NCBI RefSeq assembly: GCF_020510585.1
Contig: NZ_CP075190.1
Coordinates: forward strand, 3,098,001 to 3,162,000
Reading direction: 5' to 3'
Source of the DNA: Ferribacterium limneticum
GTDB taxonomy: Bacteria > Pseudomonadota > Gammaproteobacteria > Burkholderiales > Rhodocyclaceae
DNA: 64,000 nucleotides
Notes under the pieces: model-generated
Told to the model about the DNA's origin: nothing
Databases searched by the model: none
The model's input: only the letters and a program-made list of their open reading frames with translations
Translations under genes and position numbers: made by a program
In this document: positions 8,904 through 18,436 of the stretch, piece by piece
Layout: every line of letters starts with the position of its first letter
Position numbering within the stretch: position 1 is the stretch's first letter

Positions 8904-9197
8904 ATGACAACTACAGACTCGACCACATTCATCATTGTTGGCCTCACCAAGCAAGGCAAAAAATTTCGTCCCAGTGACTGGGCAGAACGCCTGTGTGGCG
9001 TCATGTCCGCCTTCGGCGCCGAACGCAAGATGAAATACTCACCCTACGTTGGCCCGGGAGACTACAACGGCGAAAAAGCCGTCTTCGTCGACGGTCGCCT
9101 CGGCGAAATAGAACCGATGGCCTACCGCTTCATGCTCAACTTCGCCCAAGACAACGACCTGCAGATCATTGACGGCGTTTGCTCGCTGGAAAAATAA
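8904..9197 (+). CDS. DUF3579 family protein
   Basis: A 97-residue soluble protein matching the betaproteobacterial DUF3579 family (KFRPSDWAERLCG, a central MKYSPYV and GEKAVFVD). In that class it is habitually encoded divergently from argD or beside argF, as here. Function is unknown. TAGAAT at 8857-8862 is a plausible -10 box with a poor -35. A bidirectional terminator shared with rpsT follows the stop. Confidence 0.87.
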   Translation: MTTTDSTTFIIVGLTKQGKKFRPSDWAERLCGVMSAFGAERKMKYSPYVGPGDYNGEKAVFVDGRLGEIEPMAYRFMLNFAQDNDLQIIDGVCSLEK

Positions 9198-9224
9198 AGC
9201 GACCAACCGAAACGAAACCACAAA

Positions 9225-9256
9225 AACAAAAAGGCGCCCAAAGGCGCCATTTTTGT
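9225..9256. terminator. Bidirectional terminator between DUF3579 gene and rpsT
   Basis: GGCGCC at 9233-9238 pairs with GGCGCC at 9243-9248, with an A-run to the left and TTTTTGTTT to the right. The genes on either side converge. Confidence 0.88.
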
Positions 9257-9272
9257 TTGAGCCTCTAACCGA

Positions 9273-9542
9273 TCAGGCAGCAGCAAGTGCCTTGATCTGA
9301 GCAGACAGACGGCTCTTGGTGCGGGAAGCCTTGTTCTTGTGAACAATCTTCTTGTCCGCGATGCGATCGAGAACCGCAACGGATTGCTGGAAGACGCCTT
9401 GAGCGGCGGCTTTATCACCAGCTTCGATCGCCTGACGAACACGCTTGATCGCGGTACGCAGGGTCGAACGCAGGCTGGCGTTATGGGAACGCTGCCCGTC
9501 AGCTTGACGGGCGCGCTTGCGTGCTTGTGCGCTGTTTGCCAT
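9273..9542 (-). CDS. rpsT: 30S ribosomal protein S20
   Basis: An 89-residue, strongly basic protein with the S20 N-terminus [13 protein letters not shown] and the conserved [20 protein letters not shown]. It binds 16S rRNA during early 30S assembly. Single gene with its own promoter. In other proteobacteria rpsT often lies near ribF-ileS; here the pilus block separates it from them. Confidence 0.98.
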   Translation of the reverse strand: MANSAQARKRARQADGQRSHNASLRSTLRTAIKRVRQAIEAGDKAAAQGVFQQSVAVLDRIADKKIVHKNKASRTKSRLSAQIKALAAA

Positions 9543-9575
9543 AGGAGGAATCTCTACAAGTCAGTAAAACCATAG

Positions 9576-9604
9576 ATTATCTTACAAAAATAACGCCACA
9601 GCAA
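9576..9604 (-). promoter_or_regulatory. Predicted sigma-70 promoter of rpsT
   Basis: On the minus strand TTGCTG (9599-9604) and GATAAT (9576-9581) are separated by 17 bases. This places the transcript start about 27 bases upstream of the rpsT ATG. Confidence 0.65.
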
Positions 9605-9653
9605 GCAATTATTCCTGATCTCAACTCAAAGAACCACCACTACGCAATTGGCA

Positions 9654-10313
9654 CTATAAAAGCTCTTTTTTACTAACGACCTCAGGAACATCTTCAGGCT
9701 GCTGAACAGGTAAAAATTCAAATTCAACCTCAATTCGCTTCATGGACTTGACAGCCCGACCATTGAGCAATGCAGGTCGAAAGGCTGCTGCCAAGAAGGT
9801 GTCTCGAGCCACCGTCTCCATGATCGGCGACAGCGTATGCCCATCCGGAACAACATCCCTAACAATTCCCAATTCATCGATAAATATTGTAAACACGGCA
9901 CTCTTAACCCCCATTACCGGGAGACCAGGAGGCCACGGGATTTGTATATCAGTTAGGGGCTGAGCAGAAACAGAAAGACGCTCATTGGTCAAAAACTCAT
10001 CAGACCCTGGCACCGCCCCTCGCTCACCGTGCTGCTCTCTGGGGGACGGTTTCTGGGTCGCTTCAGGCTGATCAAGGATATTTGAGACATGGGCCTCATC
10101 ATCCTTCACCAAGGAAATTTCTGGCGCCTGACGAGTGTCCAGAAAGACCATCAGATGATCACCCCGGGCAGCAGCCGCAGGCCATTTGGATGTCGGTAGT
10201 AACCATGTATTTCCCCAGCAATACCCTAGTGCAAAACCATGCACAAGAATCGATGCTGCGAACGCTACTGTCAGCCTACCCCGCCCGCTCATGGCGGGGC
10301 TGAACAAAGACAT
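9654..10313 (-). CDS. TonB-domain protein at the end of the pilus operon
   Basis: About 219 residues: a short N-terminus, one hydrophobic span (LTVAFAASILVHGFALGYCW), a Pro/Glu-containing linker, and a C-terminal segment from about residue 140. That segment (AVFTIFIDELGIVRDVV, then AAFRPALLNGRAVKSMKRIEVEFEF) has the TonB C-terminal pattern. It is anchored in the inner membrane and reaches the periplasm. It starts just before or overlapping the pilY1 stop: ATG at 10311-10313 or GTG at 10335-10337. No ExbB/ExbD or receptor gene is near, so it may have been recruited to the pilus machinery; that is speculation. Confidence 0.75.
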   Translation of the reverse strand: MSLFSPAMSGRGRLTVAFAASILVHGFALGYCWGNTWLLPTSKWPAAAARGDHLMVFLDTRQAPEISLVKDDEAHVSNILDQPEATQKPSPREQHGERGAVPGSDEFLTNERLSVSAQPLTDIQIPWPPGLPVMGVKSAVFTIFIDELGIVRDVVPDGHTLSPIMETVARDTFLAAAFRPALLNGRAVKSMKRIEVEFEFLPVQQPEDVPEVVSKKELL

Positions 10314-10315
10314 GG

Positions 10316-13300
10316 TTAGTCGATAAGCTCTCGCCACGATGTCCGACGTGAAGACGCTCCAGCAGAACCACCACCAGGGCCAGCAGACTTCGGCGTTGTG
10401 ACGCCGCTGCTATCCTTGACAAGAACCTTGGCTGAACCATCCGAAGTAGTTACGACCGTCAAGCCAACAATCAAATACTGATTGCTAAATGCCTCTCCAG
10501 TTCCAGAGCCGCTCAGTAAATTGATCGTATAGAGGCGAGATGCGCCACCCGATACGCAAGCATCTCCGTTTGGCAAGGCCGATCCGGCAAAAAGGGTATT
10601 TCCAGCCAAGGCCAGAGGAGTAACGATCCGCTCCCCCGAAGTAGGCAAATCAAACCACCACCCGTTTTTGGCCGTCCAGTCTACTGAATTCGTCGACGAA
10701 CCCACCGTCGCCCCATCAGCTGCAACCGTATATGTCTGCTGAACCATGGTCGAATTGGTGCGTATATCGCCCCACCCCGAGTTGGTTAGCGTTTCCTTGA
10801 ATGCTGCCACTGTCTGCGTGGTCGTATCGGTAATATCCCCAGTCCCCATATAACGCCCTGTACCTACGATAACGACCGGGTTGCCATTCACCTCTTTCAA
10901 TCTGGGTGGAATGGTAATCGGCTGCGCCGTTCCCGTACCTGTGGCGAAGCTTGCCAGCAATTGCGCCGACTGATGCGGAAGCACGAGGTTATCGATGTCA
11001 AAGCGCCAGAGGTTGCCCAACAGGTCACCCCCGTAATAACGCAACGCAGTATTGTTCGAACTATCGGCAATCCACGCGTTGATCTTGGCCAAACCACTAG
11101 GACTTCCAGAAGAACCGGCACCCGTCGAGATATCGAGCAACAAACTGCCGGAACCCGCATCGACCACAAACAGATGCCCTTGCCCATCGCCAGTCGTATT
11201 GTTGTAACCAGAGGTAAGTGCGACAACCCACGTACCATCTGCCCGTTTGGCAATGATCGGATTTCCGTAACTTAGACCCAAATTAGTATCAGTAAACTCC
11301 CAGAGCAAGACGGGGCTTTCCGGCGCAGTGATATCAAGCGCGTAATATCCTTTGCCCCCGCCGTTCAACCCCCCGACAAGAATTGTCTTCCACGCACCGC
11401 CGACATAGACATCACCGATGACAGGGGTGCCATCGACAAAATAGGTATGTCGCGATCCATAGGAACTATCTGCCAATTTGTAGAGATTGGACATCACAGC
11501 CGACGGAATGAATGCCCAAGCCTCTTTTCCTGCATTGACACCGGATGCATAAAACGCATGCAACATGCCATCGTTCGCACCAACATAAATCATATGGGTT
11601 CGCGACGCGCTATCAGACTTGAATGCCGCGTAACCTGTATCCGTGTAGCCAAACAGCGGAGGCCCCACATAAACAGGCGTACTGGAAACGATATCGCCCA
11701 GCACATGACTGCGCGAACGATATAGCGAGCCTTCCTTGGTGCGATCGCCCCGCAGGAAGTCCACCAGATTCGTACCATCGTTTGCCAAACCCAGATTTGT
11801 CGTATTCAAACTCGAACATTGTGATGCGACCACTGTCTTGCTGCACAAACCATCAAAATAGCTCTTTTGCCCAGCCGTGAGATTGCCATATGCAAAACTG
11901 GTCAATGTCCCGCTCTTGTTGAAATATATCTGGCGACTGGCAGCACTGGTCACGTCAAGCAAGGCCTGCGCCGACCATTCGGACGTTGAGGAAATGACAG
12001 CTGTCGCCGCATCAATCTGGAAAGACTTTACGTCACCAACCCAGCTCGATGTCGTATAGCTCGCCTGATAAACATAGTTGTTCGCCCCCGCCACCAACTC
12101 CAGGGTATTGGTACTGGCAGCGGAAGCTGCGCCGGCCTTTTCCTGAATTGAAGTCACGACACCATTGATCGCATTCTTCAGCTCGTCGGCATTAAGCGCC
12201 GAGTAGTATTGACCACGCCCATCAACTGCCGCATGCCACAGGTCGTCAATATTGACGGCACCAGCACCGTCATACGGGACCGGCCAAGTAGCAGCACCGC
12301 TTGTCAGGTCTTTATATGCTCCCGAGGTCTGCGTCAGGTAATTTTTGTCGTAAACCAAGGTACCACTGACCCCCAAACCGATGGTGTAAGTAGTCATATG
12401 TTGCCAAGTCGCGGCATCCCGGTCAGCCCCCTTCAGGCTGTTCTCACATACATCGCGACTGGTCCCGGAGGTAGTCGACGTACAGTTCCCCAAGGCGCTC
12501 GTGCGCAAATCGGTGGTGTAATAATACTCAGCAACGTCAGCCAAAGAGTTCGTACTTCCTCCGACAATCCCATCGGTAAAAGTCACACTACTGTAAGTTG
12601 TTGAGTTGGCTAGTGCGGCAGCAGTAGAGCCATTTACGACATAACTCCCGGACTCACAACTTGTGCTTGTAGTTCCGTTAACCCAGGTTGTTCCGGAGTC
12701 AGTTGACGTTTGTGGAGTAACCGCAACGGAATACGTTGTGGCACTGCATCCACGACGACCTAAACGACCGATGCTATACTGAGTCCGCCCCTGAATGGTT
12801 CCAGCCGTAGCCCCATCGTGCATGGGGCGAACCTCCGAAGCATCCTGATTGCCCACCAAGGTAGTTCCATCGAACTTGAGAGGTGCATAGCTAGACGTTT
12901 CGATATTGGCGTTCCAATAACCGTCCGTTGACAGAATGGCGTAGTTACGCTGACAGGAATACTCCATTGGATCATAGGTCTGACCGGATATTTTCTTGGC
13001 AAAATATCGTCCAACCTTGCTCAACGAGGCACGTAATGGCGTCCAGTCGCTTGCCGACTCTGCGTAAAGACTACTGTAGAAATTTGATTTCTGTGTTGTA
13101 TCGAACATCTTTACATCACGGAAATTATTCGTACCATCGGAAATCCCGGTATCCCTGATCGAGGTAAACCCGATTCTGTAGCCAGTGTCCAACGGCGAAA
13201 AAGCTCTACCTACTGCGGTGCGCATCAAGAGAATACGTTTGCGGTAATAGGTGTACCAGTTCGCATAATTAGTGGCATCGGCAGAGGCTGCACTAACTTT

Positions 13301-14095
13301 GACCAGACTAAATACACTACTCGCCCCACCGGTCGAAGCCGTGCATTCCGAATAGAACGTTGTCGATGTATCAAGGCTCCCAGCTGAGCCTGTATATTTC
13401 CAGCTCATCGCAGGCTGGCTACCGGTGTAGACGAAATAATGCGCAAATTTCCATGACGAACTGGATGTGGAACCAGACGCCGAAGAGACATTGAGCACCA
13501 AAGTACCTGCCGAGCCAGTCGATCTGCTCCAGGAGGTGACAGTGCCTGTAACTTTACGAGAGCTACCCGACGTAAGAGTGATCGTTTCTCCGACCACGAA
13601 GGTATTCGCCGTCAGGTAAATCGTAGAAGAATTGATGTTAAAGGTCAGGCTTCCAACAGCCGGCATTACATTAGAAGACAGCCCCAAGATGGTACTGCCA
13701 GCCCTGGCAAGATCTGTTGTCGAACTTCCAGAAACATAACCATCATCCGGAGCCGCATCAAAACTGGAATCGGCATACTGAGTGCCTGTTGAGTCGAGCG
13801 GGGGCTTATAGGTGTAGTTCGGGTTATAGGCCAAACCATTGCACTGCGAAGCCCTGAAACCGTACAACCCGCTGTCCCACATGTCATCCGGCATGTAGTC
13901 GCCATCCATACTCCCCGAGCTGTCTAGGATGAACATAATGTTCGGTTTGGCCGTTATGTTGTCTTTTGTTATCAACGGCTCATTGGCGATATCAGTACTG
14001 GCAGCATCAACCAACATAGAAGCCAGCAAGCCTGTCGAGCAAACCGCAACAAACCGAAGCATGGCCATCAGGCGGGGGGATTTGAGCGATGTCAT
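10316..14095 (-). CDS. pilY1: PilY1-like type IV pilus tip adhesin/assembly protein
   Basis: A 1259-residue exported protein. After a signal peptide (about residues 10-33), the segment MFILDSSGSMDGDYMPDDMW carries the DxSGS metal-site motif of a von Willebrand A-like domain. The C-terminal third holds the PilY1 beta-propeller: SHVLGDIVSSTPVYVG opens it, followed by repeated YVGANDGMLHAF, GLNGGGKGYYALDI and LLGNLWRFDID strands. The last contains the Asp-rich calcium-binding type of loop. The ATG at 14093-14095 is chosen because TTGGAG precedes it and the signal peptide follows; the frame extends upstream without homology. The role is pilus biogenesis, adhesion and twitching control. Confidence 0.93.
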   Translation of the reverse strand: MTSLKSPRLMAMLRFVAVCSTGLLASMLVDAASTDIANEPLITKDNITAKPNIMFILDSSGSMDGDYMPDDMWDSGLYGFRASQCNGLAYNPNYTYKPPLDSTGTQYADSSFDAAPDDGYVSGSSTTDLARAGSTILGLSSNVMPAVGSLTFNINSSTIYLTANTFVVGETITLTSGSSRKVTGTVTSWSRSTGSAGTLVLNVSSASGSTSSSSWKFAHYFVYTGSQPAMSWKYTGSAGSLDTSTTFYSECTASTGGASSVFSLVKVSAASADATNYANWYTYYRKRILLMRTAVGRAFSPLDTGYRIGFTSIRDTGISDGTNNFRDVKMFDTTQKSNFYSSLYAESASDWTPLRASLSKVGRYFAKKISGQTYDPMEYSCQRNYAILSTDGYWNANIETSSYAPLKFDGTTLVGNQDASEVRPMHDGATAGTIQGRTQYSIGRLGRRGCSATTYSVAVTPQTSTDSGTTWVNGTTSTSCESGSYVVNGSTAAALANSTTYSSVTFTDGIVGGSTNSLADVAEYYYTTDLRTSALGNCTSTTSGTSRDVCENSLKGADRDAATWQHMTTYTIGLGVSGTLVYDKNYLTQTSGAYKDLTSGAATWPVPYDGAGAVNIDDLWHAAVDGRGQYYSALNADELKNAINGVVTSIQEKAGAASAASTNTLELVAGANNYVYQASYTTSSWVGDVKSFQIDAATAVISSTSEWSAQALLDVTSAASRQIYFNKSGTLTSFAYGNLTAGQKSYFDGLCSKTVVASQCSSLNTTNLGLANDGTNLVDFLRGDRTKEGSLYRSRSHVLGDIVSSTPVYVGPPLFGYTDTGYAAFKSDSASRTHMIYVGANDGMLHAFYASGVNAGKEAWAFIPSAVMSNLYKLADSSYGSRHTYFVDGTPVIGDVYVGGAWKTILVGGLNGGGKGYYALDITAPESPVLLWEFTDTNLGLSYGNPIIAKRADGTWVVALTSGYNNTTGDGQGHLFVVDAGSGSLLLDISTGAGSSGSPSGLAKINAWIADSSNNTALRYYGGDLLGNLWRFDIDNLVLPHQSAQLLASFATGTGTAQPITIPPRLKEVNGNPVVIVGTGRYMGTGDITDTTTQTVAAFKETLTNSGWGDIRTNSTMVQQTYTVAADGATVGSSTNSVDWTAKNGWWFDLPTSGERIVTPLALAGNTLFAGSALPNGDACVSGGASRLYTINLLSGSGTGEAFSNQYLIVGLTVVTTSDGSAKVLVKDSSGVTTPKSAGPGGGSAGASSRRTSWRELID

Positions 14096-14120
14096 AACAA
14101 CTCCAATTTGAGGGTATCCC

Positions 14121-14789
14121 TCAGAAATGCACAATAGTCTCGGTATAGCTGGTCGTATTCCTGGCACCTGAAACACGGACGACAATGCGGACGTAGGGCA
14201 AAACAGTGCTCTTGCTGACACCAGTCCCGGCGCTGTAATCACGCACTTCATTTGTGCCAGAAGTAGTCGACGCCTTTAGCGGACGAGCGCAATTTATGCC
14301 GGCACTTAGTGAAGAACCAGTCGTATCGCAGAGCCTGAAAGCGACGTAGCTTGCTGTATTGCCATTGATCTTCCCGGCAAGCGTAACCGGCTGCAACGCA
14401 CAACTTGCATAGCTTCCGGAAATTTGCTCGCCACAGTAAGTATTAGTCCATTTCACCAATTTTCTTGTATTGGAAGCAAGTTGCGCCCCTGTCACATCTA
14501 CCAATTCATCGGTACTCGCGTAGTAGCCGATGTCAGCCAAATCATCATCCAACCCAGCAGAATTGCCATTAACCTTGGAATAAAGTGTTGCAATGACTTG
14601 GCGTGTCGCCTGATCTGCAGCCGCTGTCGCCTCTTGCTGGAAACTCAGATTGCCCGCTACCGTAGAGCTCATACTGACTGAACGCATAAGTCCAATACTT
14701 GCAATGGCCAAGGCTGCCAGGGCGAGCATGGCATATAACAGTGACAAGCCACGTTGGTGCTTGCCAGAACGGAGGCTCAGGAGTTCCAC
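14121..14789 (-). CDS. pilX: PilX-like minor pilin
   Basis: A 222-residue prepilin-like protein. The leader ends HQRG, and the mature part begins LSLLYAMLALAALAIASIG. Position 5 of the mature helix is Tyr rather than the Glu found in most pilins, as in GspK/PilX-type tip components. The N-terminal helix ends in an EATAAADQATRQVIATL segment typical of PilX. It overlaps the end of pilW by 13 bases and precedes pilY1, the canonical order. Confidence 0.88.
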   Translation of the reverse strand: MELLSLRSGKHQRGLSLLYAMLALAALAIASIGLMRSVSMSSTVAGNLSFQQEATAAADQATRQVIATLYSKVNGNSAGLDDDLADIGYYASTDELVDVTGAQLASNTRKLVKWTNTYCGEQISGSYASCALQPVTLAGKINGNTASYVAFRLCDTTGSSLSAGINCARPLKASTTSGTNEVRDYSAGTGVSKSTVLPYVRIVVRVSGARNTTSYTETIVHF

Positions 14790-15829
14790 AGCATATTCCT
14801 CAAAGGAATGAGGGTGTCATACACCTTGTATCGATAATGCTTCCAGTTCGTCAGGTTATCCACTTTGATCTGAACGCATTTTCCGCCGCTGCCACTGGCA
14901 CAAGTGACTGCTCCAGATACCGCAATCGCCGCACCGACATCCCACTCAGGGAGACTTGAAGTGACCTCTTCCCTCTCGTATTCCATGCTACGAGAAACAA
15001 GTGCAATCCGAACTGCAATCACTTGCTGCCAACCGGCTGCAGTATTTGGCGTCGTGGTATCGTAGGTATCAATAACTTTGTCCCCGTTCGTATCCTTGCC
15101 GTACAAGGCTTGCAGATTGACAATTTCAGGGGCAATATCCTGCGCAGCTCCACCGAACTCAGTCATCTGCAATACGTTTTGCGCATTGACAGCATAGGAT
15201 CTTGATCGGAGAGTGCTCCCCAAGTTCAAGATATAGCTATTCGCGTCATACCCAGCGGTCGGAGCATTGGCACTAAAGTCTGCATGATCTACCGTCGTCG
15301 CTGTGACTGCTGTCGCCTTAAACAAAGTGCACCCCTGAGCACCGCTCCACACCTCAGGAACCGCCACAAGGTAATCGTTTACAGAAACTGAAAACGACCC
15401 CTTGACCACAAAAGAAGTTCCGGCTTGCAGATGCACTTCCGTTACATCCAGAGGCACTGCGGCACCACGCCGACTACTAGAGAAGACACCAAGGACATCC
15501 GGTGCACCGCTGGCACCATCTGTGATAACAATGGGTGCCAGCGGCATGTTCACAGCGCTACTGCCGTAGCTGCCTTTGACCGTGCAACCCAAAGCAGCCG
15601 GATTGCTCCCCAATCCATACCCAGCCTGCCTCAACTCCCGCTGAATAGCATGAAGACTCACCGAGCCGCTCACTTGGGCATCGCCACCGGAGACTGCCGC
15701 TCGCCTTTGTCCTTCTGCCAATGACAGTACCTGCGTGATCGCCAGTGTCGTCAACAAGCCGATAAACAGGCCGACCATCAGTTCGATGAGCAACAAGCCT
15801 CGTTGATATTTAGCGCTCATGTTAGGCAT
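14777..15829 (-). CDS. pilW: PilW-like minor pilin
   Basis: A 350-residue prepilin with a short leader ending QRG and a mature helix LLLIELMVGLFIGLLTTLA that keeps Glu5. LSLAEGQRRAAVSGGDAQ and SLHAIQRELRQAGYGLG are characteristic of PilW. The size is normal for the largest minor pilin, which bridges PilX/PilY1 to the others at the pilus tip. It overlaps pilV by eight bases. Confidence 0.92.
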   Translation of the reverse strand: MPNMSAKYQRGLLLIELMVGLFIGLLTTLAITQVLSLAEGQRRAAVSGGDAQVSGSVSLHAIQRELRQAGYGLGSNPAALGCTVKGSYGSSAVNMPLAPIVITDGASGAPDVLGVFSSSRRGAAVPLDVTEVHLQAGTSFVVKGSFSVSVNDYLVAVPEVWSGAQGCTLFKATAVTATTVDHADFSANAPTAGYDANSYILNLGSTLRSRSYAVNAQNVLQMTEFGGAAQDIAPEIVNLQALYGKDTNGDKVIDTYDTTTPNTAAGWQQVIAVRIALVSRSMEYEREEVTSSLPEWDVGAAIAVSGAVTCASGSGGKCVQIKVDNLTNWKHYRYKVYDTLIPLRNMLWNS

Positions 15830-16280
15830 CCGTTTTAACGATGCTTGTTGCCGTCACGTACTGATGCGCATCCCCACCCGGCATTGTCCAACTCACCGTG
15901 ATGGAGACATCACCAGTAGCAGCATTGACGATGACAGTTGACGAGCCTGAAGGTAAATTAACGGCGACCTTGTTTGACCAATCTGCGCACTTCGCGTAAC
16001 CATTGCAACTCCCGCTGGCATACTGAGAAAGATTTGGGATATCTACCCACATCTCGCCAATCAACTGACTCGCCAGATAGGCTGCATCTGCCCGAATTTT
16101 CGAACTCGTCTGCTCTCTGGTCATCGCCGCCTGAACGCCCACCAGCCCTAGTATCCCCAAGGCAAAAACCATAATGGCAACCATTGCCTCCAGAATGGCG
16201 AAACCCTGCTGCAATCGGCTCGAAATCCGAGACAAATATTGTTTGGGTGCATGAGTTGAAATTTGCGAGTGCGAAAACAT
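15822..16280 (-). CDS. pilV: PilV-like minor pilin
   Basis: A 152-residue prepilin. The leader is long (about 25 residues) and ends LQQG; the mature helix FAILEAMVAIMVFALGILGLVG is the PilV/GspI pattern with Glu5. The ATG at 16278-16280 is preceded by TTGGAGTG. Cysteines in the body could form a disulfide. It sits between fimT and pilW with a 13-base gap and an 8-base overlap. Confidence 0.92.
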   Translation of the reverse strand: MFSHSQISTHAPKQYLSRISSRLQQGFAILEAMVAIMVFALGILGLVGVQAAMTREQTSSKIRADAAYLASQLIGEMWVDIPNLSQYASGSCNGYAKCADWSNKVAVNLPSGSSTVIVNAATGDVSITVSWTMPGGDAHQYVTATSIVKTDA

Positions 16281-16293
16281 AATCACTCCAAGA

Positions 16294-16911
16294 CTACAGT
16301 TTGCAGGCACGAGCGTCGGTACTCGCAACAGCAGGATCACACATACGAAACGCCCCGATCCCGGTAATTTCAATGCGGAGGCTGCGATACCTCGTGCTAC
16401 TTACAGACGGCCCAACATCTATCCTGGCTATATGATCCGCAGTATTGGTAACACTGCCTACACCATTAAACGTAACCGTAGTAGCGCTCGTCGAGCCATC
16501 TGACTGAACAGCAGCGACCGCAACACCACTCACGCCATCGCCGATCGGGTGAGTACTGACGATCATTGGGGCTGTAGTGGTTGAAGGCTGAGAACTGCAA
16601 CTACCAGCAGGAGATCGAACACTAACCACCCAAGAACCGCTTGTATCAGACAGCGCACAACTATCATCAAGAGCCGACGGATTCCCTGAAGCGTTTGTCA
16701 CCAGCCAGAAACTCACGCTTTGATTACGTCGAGCCGCCTCCTGCCGCGCCTGTTGCAAGCCATTCAGCAAGGCATCTGTGGCATTACGAATGCGAAGGTT
16801 GACCATCCAGTCCTTCAAACTAGGGGAAACCAGTCCCATCAGAGCCGCCATTATCGCAACGACAACCATGAGTTCAACAAGCGAAAAACCTCTGGATTTC
16901 ATGGCAGACAT
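16294..16911 (-). CDS. GspH/FimT family pseudopilin
   Basis: About 205 residues. The leader ends KSRG and the mature N-terminus is FSLVELMVVVAIMAALMGL. It is followed by the ARQEAARRNQSVSFWL segment that marks GspH/FimT/FimU minor pilins. Possible starts are ATG at 16909-16911 (overlapping the pilE stop), ATG at 16900-16902 or a TTG further upstream; none has a strong ribosome site, so coupling to pilE is likely. Role: minor pilin priming pilus assembly. Confidence 0.9.
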   Translation of the reverse strand: MSAMKSRGFSLVELMVVVAIMAALMGLVSPSLKDWMVNLRIRNATDALLNGLQQARQEAARRNQSVSFWLVTNASGNPSALDDSCALSDTSGSWVVSVRSPAGSCSSQPSTTTAPMIVSTHPIGDGVSGVAVAAVQSDGSTSATTVTFNGVGSVTNTADHIARIDVGPSVSSTRYRSLRIEITGIGAFRMCDPAVASTDARACKL

Positions 16912-17393
16912 TAGCAAGATGACGCTCTTTGCCAGCAACTTGCAGTCGACGCGCTACCGGCGTATTTGGTGGTTTTCTTGTTGCCACCTTCATCGACGGT
17001 ATAGTCATAACCGGTTGTAAGATTTCCGCTACCCGTAGCCGTCAAAGTAAAGCCCTGATCGGTATTGGTCAGCACACAAGAAAAGGTAAAATATTTTCTA
17101 TCCGGTGGCGAAAATCCATTCCAACTATTGGCGGAAGCTGCACTAGCGCAGGTAGCAACACCATAATTCTTGTTGTCCTGGTAATACTGCTCCATCTTGA
17201 CTCGATAGTCAGAGAGCGAGGTAAAAGCCTCCTGCAACTGCCCTTTTCGAATGTATTCGTTATAAGCGGGCAATGCAATTGAGGCCAGAATGCCAATAAT
17301 CGCAACTACCACGAGCAGTTCAATCAATGTAAAGCCATTGACCGAAAGTCGCGGAGAATAAATTCCGATGAGTTTTTCTTGGGAATGCCGCAC
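16911..17393 (-). CDS. pilE: Type IV pilin, PilE-like
   Basis: A 160-residue pilin with a 20-residue leader ending SVNG, then FTLIELLVVVAIIGILASIALPAY. This fits PilD processing, N-methyl-Phe and Glu5. EYIRKGQLQEAFTSLSDYRVKMEQYYQDN is the PilE minor-pilin signature. Two Cys near the C-terminus (SCWQRASSC) and two in the body could form the D-region disulfide. First gene of the pilus operon. The P. aeruginosa minor pilin cluster instead ends with pilE, beside the same ispH neighbour. Confidence 0.93.
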   Translation of the reverse strand: MRHSQEKLIGIYSPRLSVNGFTLIELLVVVAIIGILASIALPAYNEYIRKGQLQEAFTSLSDYRVKMEQYYQDNKNYGVATCASAASANSWNGFSPPDRKYFTFSCVLTNTDQGFTLTATGSGNLTTGYDYTVDEGGNKKTTKYAGSASTASCWQRASSC

Positions 17394-17509
17394 GTCGCTT
17401 CTCCATCCATAGAATTACAACAACTCTCACAGCGTCACTATAGGACAACTGTTTTTCCTAATGGAGGATCATACGACGAACGGTTATGTTTGAACTGTGG
17501 GTGGTGAAA

Positions 17510-18436
17510 TCATGCCCCCATCAAGCCTTTGGGCAAGGAAAAGGACACTCCTTCTTCTGCCCCGGCCAATTCCGTGACGGCAGAGTCAGTCAGTTGCCTG
17601 ACTCTATCGACAACCCGCCTGACCAGTATTTCCGGAGCAGATGCGCCAGCCGTAATTCCAATGTAATTTTTCCCAATGAACCACTCCGGAGATATCTCGC
17701 CAGGTCCATCAATCAGGAAGGCATCACGACCACGAGATATAGCCACCTCCTTCAGTCGTCTTGAATTCGAGCTATTCGTGCTACCCACGACAATCACCAG
17801 ATCACAATGTTCGGCCAAAACCTTGACGGCATCCTGACGGTTTTGGGTGGCGTAGCAGATATCATCCTTCTTCGGACCCTGGATTTCTGGAAAGCGGGCC
17901 TTCAGGGCGTCGATGACGATTGTCGCATCATCGACCGATAGCGTGGTCTGTGTGACGAAGGAGAGATTGCCTGGGTTGATGACTTGCAAACAGGAAACAT
18001 CCTCAACCGTTTCGACCAGATACATACCGCCAGTGCTCTGCCCCATTGTCCCTTCGACTTCCGGATGCCCCTTGTGACCAATCATGATCACTTCGCGGGT
18101 CTGATTGCGCATCTTGCCGACTTCGACGTGCACCTTGGTGACCAGCGGGCAGGTGGCGTCGAAAACTTTCAAGCCGCGTTCTTCGGCTTCGATACGAACC
18201 GCCTTGGAAACACCGTGGGCGCTAAAGATAACAGTACTGCCGGATGGAACCTCGCTCAATTCCTCGATAAACACAGCCCCCTTGGAACGCAGGTCATCAC
18301 AGACGAATTTGTTGTGCACGACTTCGTGACGGACGTAGATCGGCGCACCGAATTTTTCAAGAGCTCGCTCGACGATGGCGATGGCACGTTCGACGCCGGC
18401 GCAGAAACCACGGGGATTGGCGAGGATGATTTCCAT
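17510..18436 (-). CDS. ispH: 4-hydroxy-3-methylbut-2-enyl diphosphate reductase
   Basis: Last enzyme of the MEP pathway, making IPP and DMAPP with a [4Fe-4S] cluster. The three cluster cysteines are in [10 protein letters not shown] (residue 12), [11 protein letters not shown] (about 96) and CYATQNRQ (about 194). The catalytic Glu lies in the [12 protein letters not shown] region. Normal length at 308 residues. The ATG overlaps the fkpB stop by one base (TAATG). dxs and ispA of the same isoprenoid route lie further along the window. Confidence 0.98.
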   Translation of the reverse strand: MEIILANPRGFCAGVERAIAIVERALEKFGAPIYVRHEVVHNKFVCDDLRSKGAVFIEELSEVPSGSTVIFSAHGVSKAVRIEAEERGLKVFDATCPLVTKVHVEVGKMRNQTREVIMIGHKGHPEVEGTMGQSTGGMYLVETVEDVSCLQVINPGNLSFVTQTTLSVDDATIVIDALKARFPEIQGPKKDDICYATQNRQDAVKVLAEHCDLVIVVGSTNSSNSRRLKEVAISRGRDAFLIDGPGEISPEWFIGKNYIGITAGASAPEILVRRVVDRVRQLTDSAVTELAGAEEGVSFSLPKGLMGA

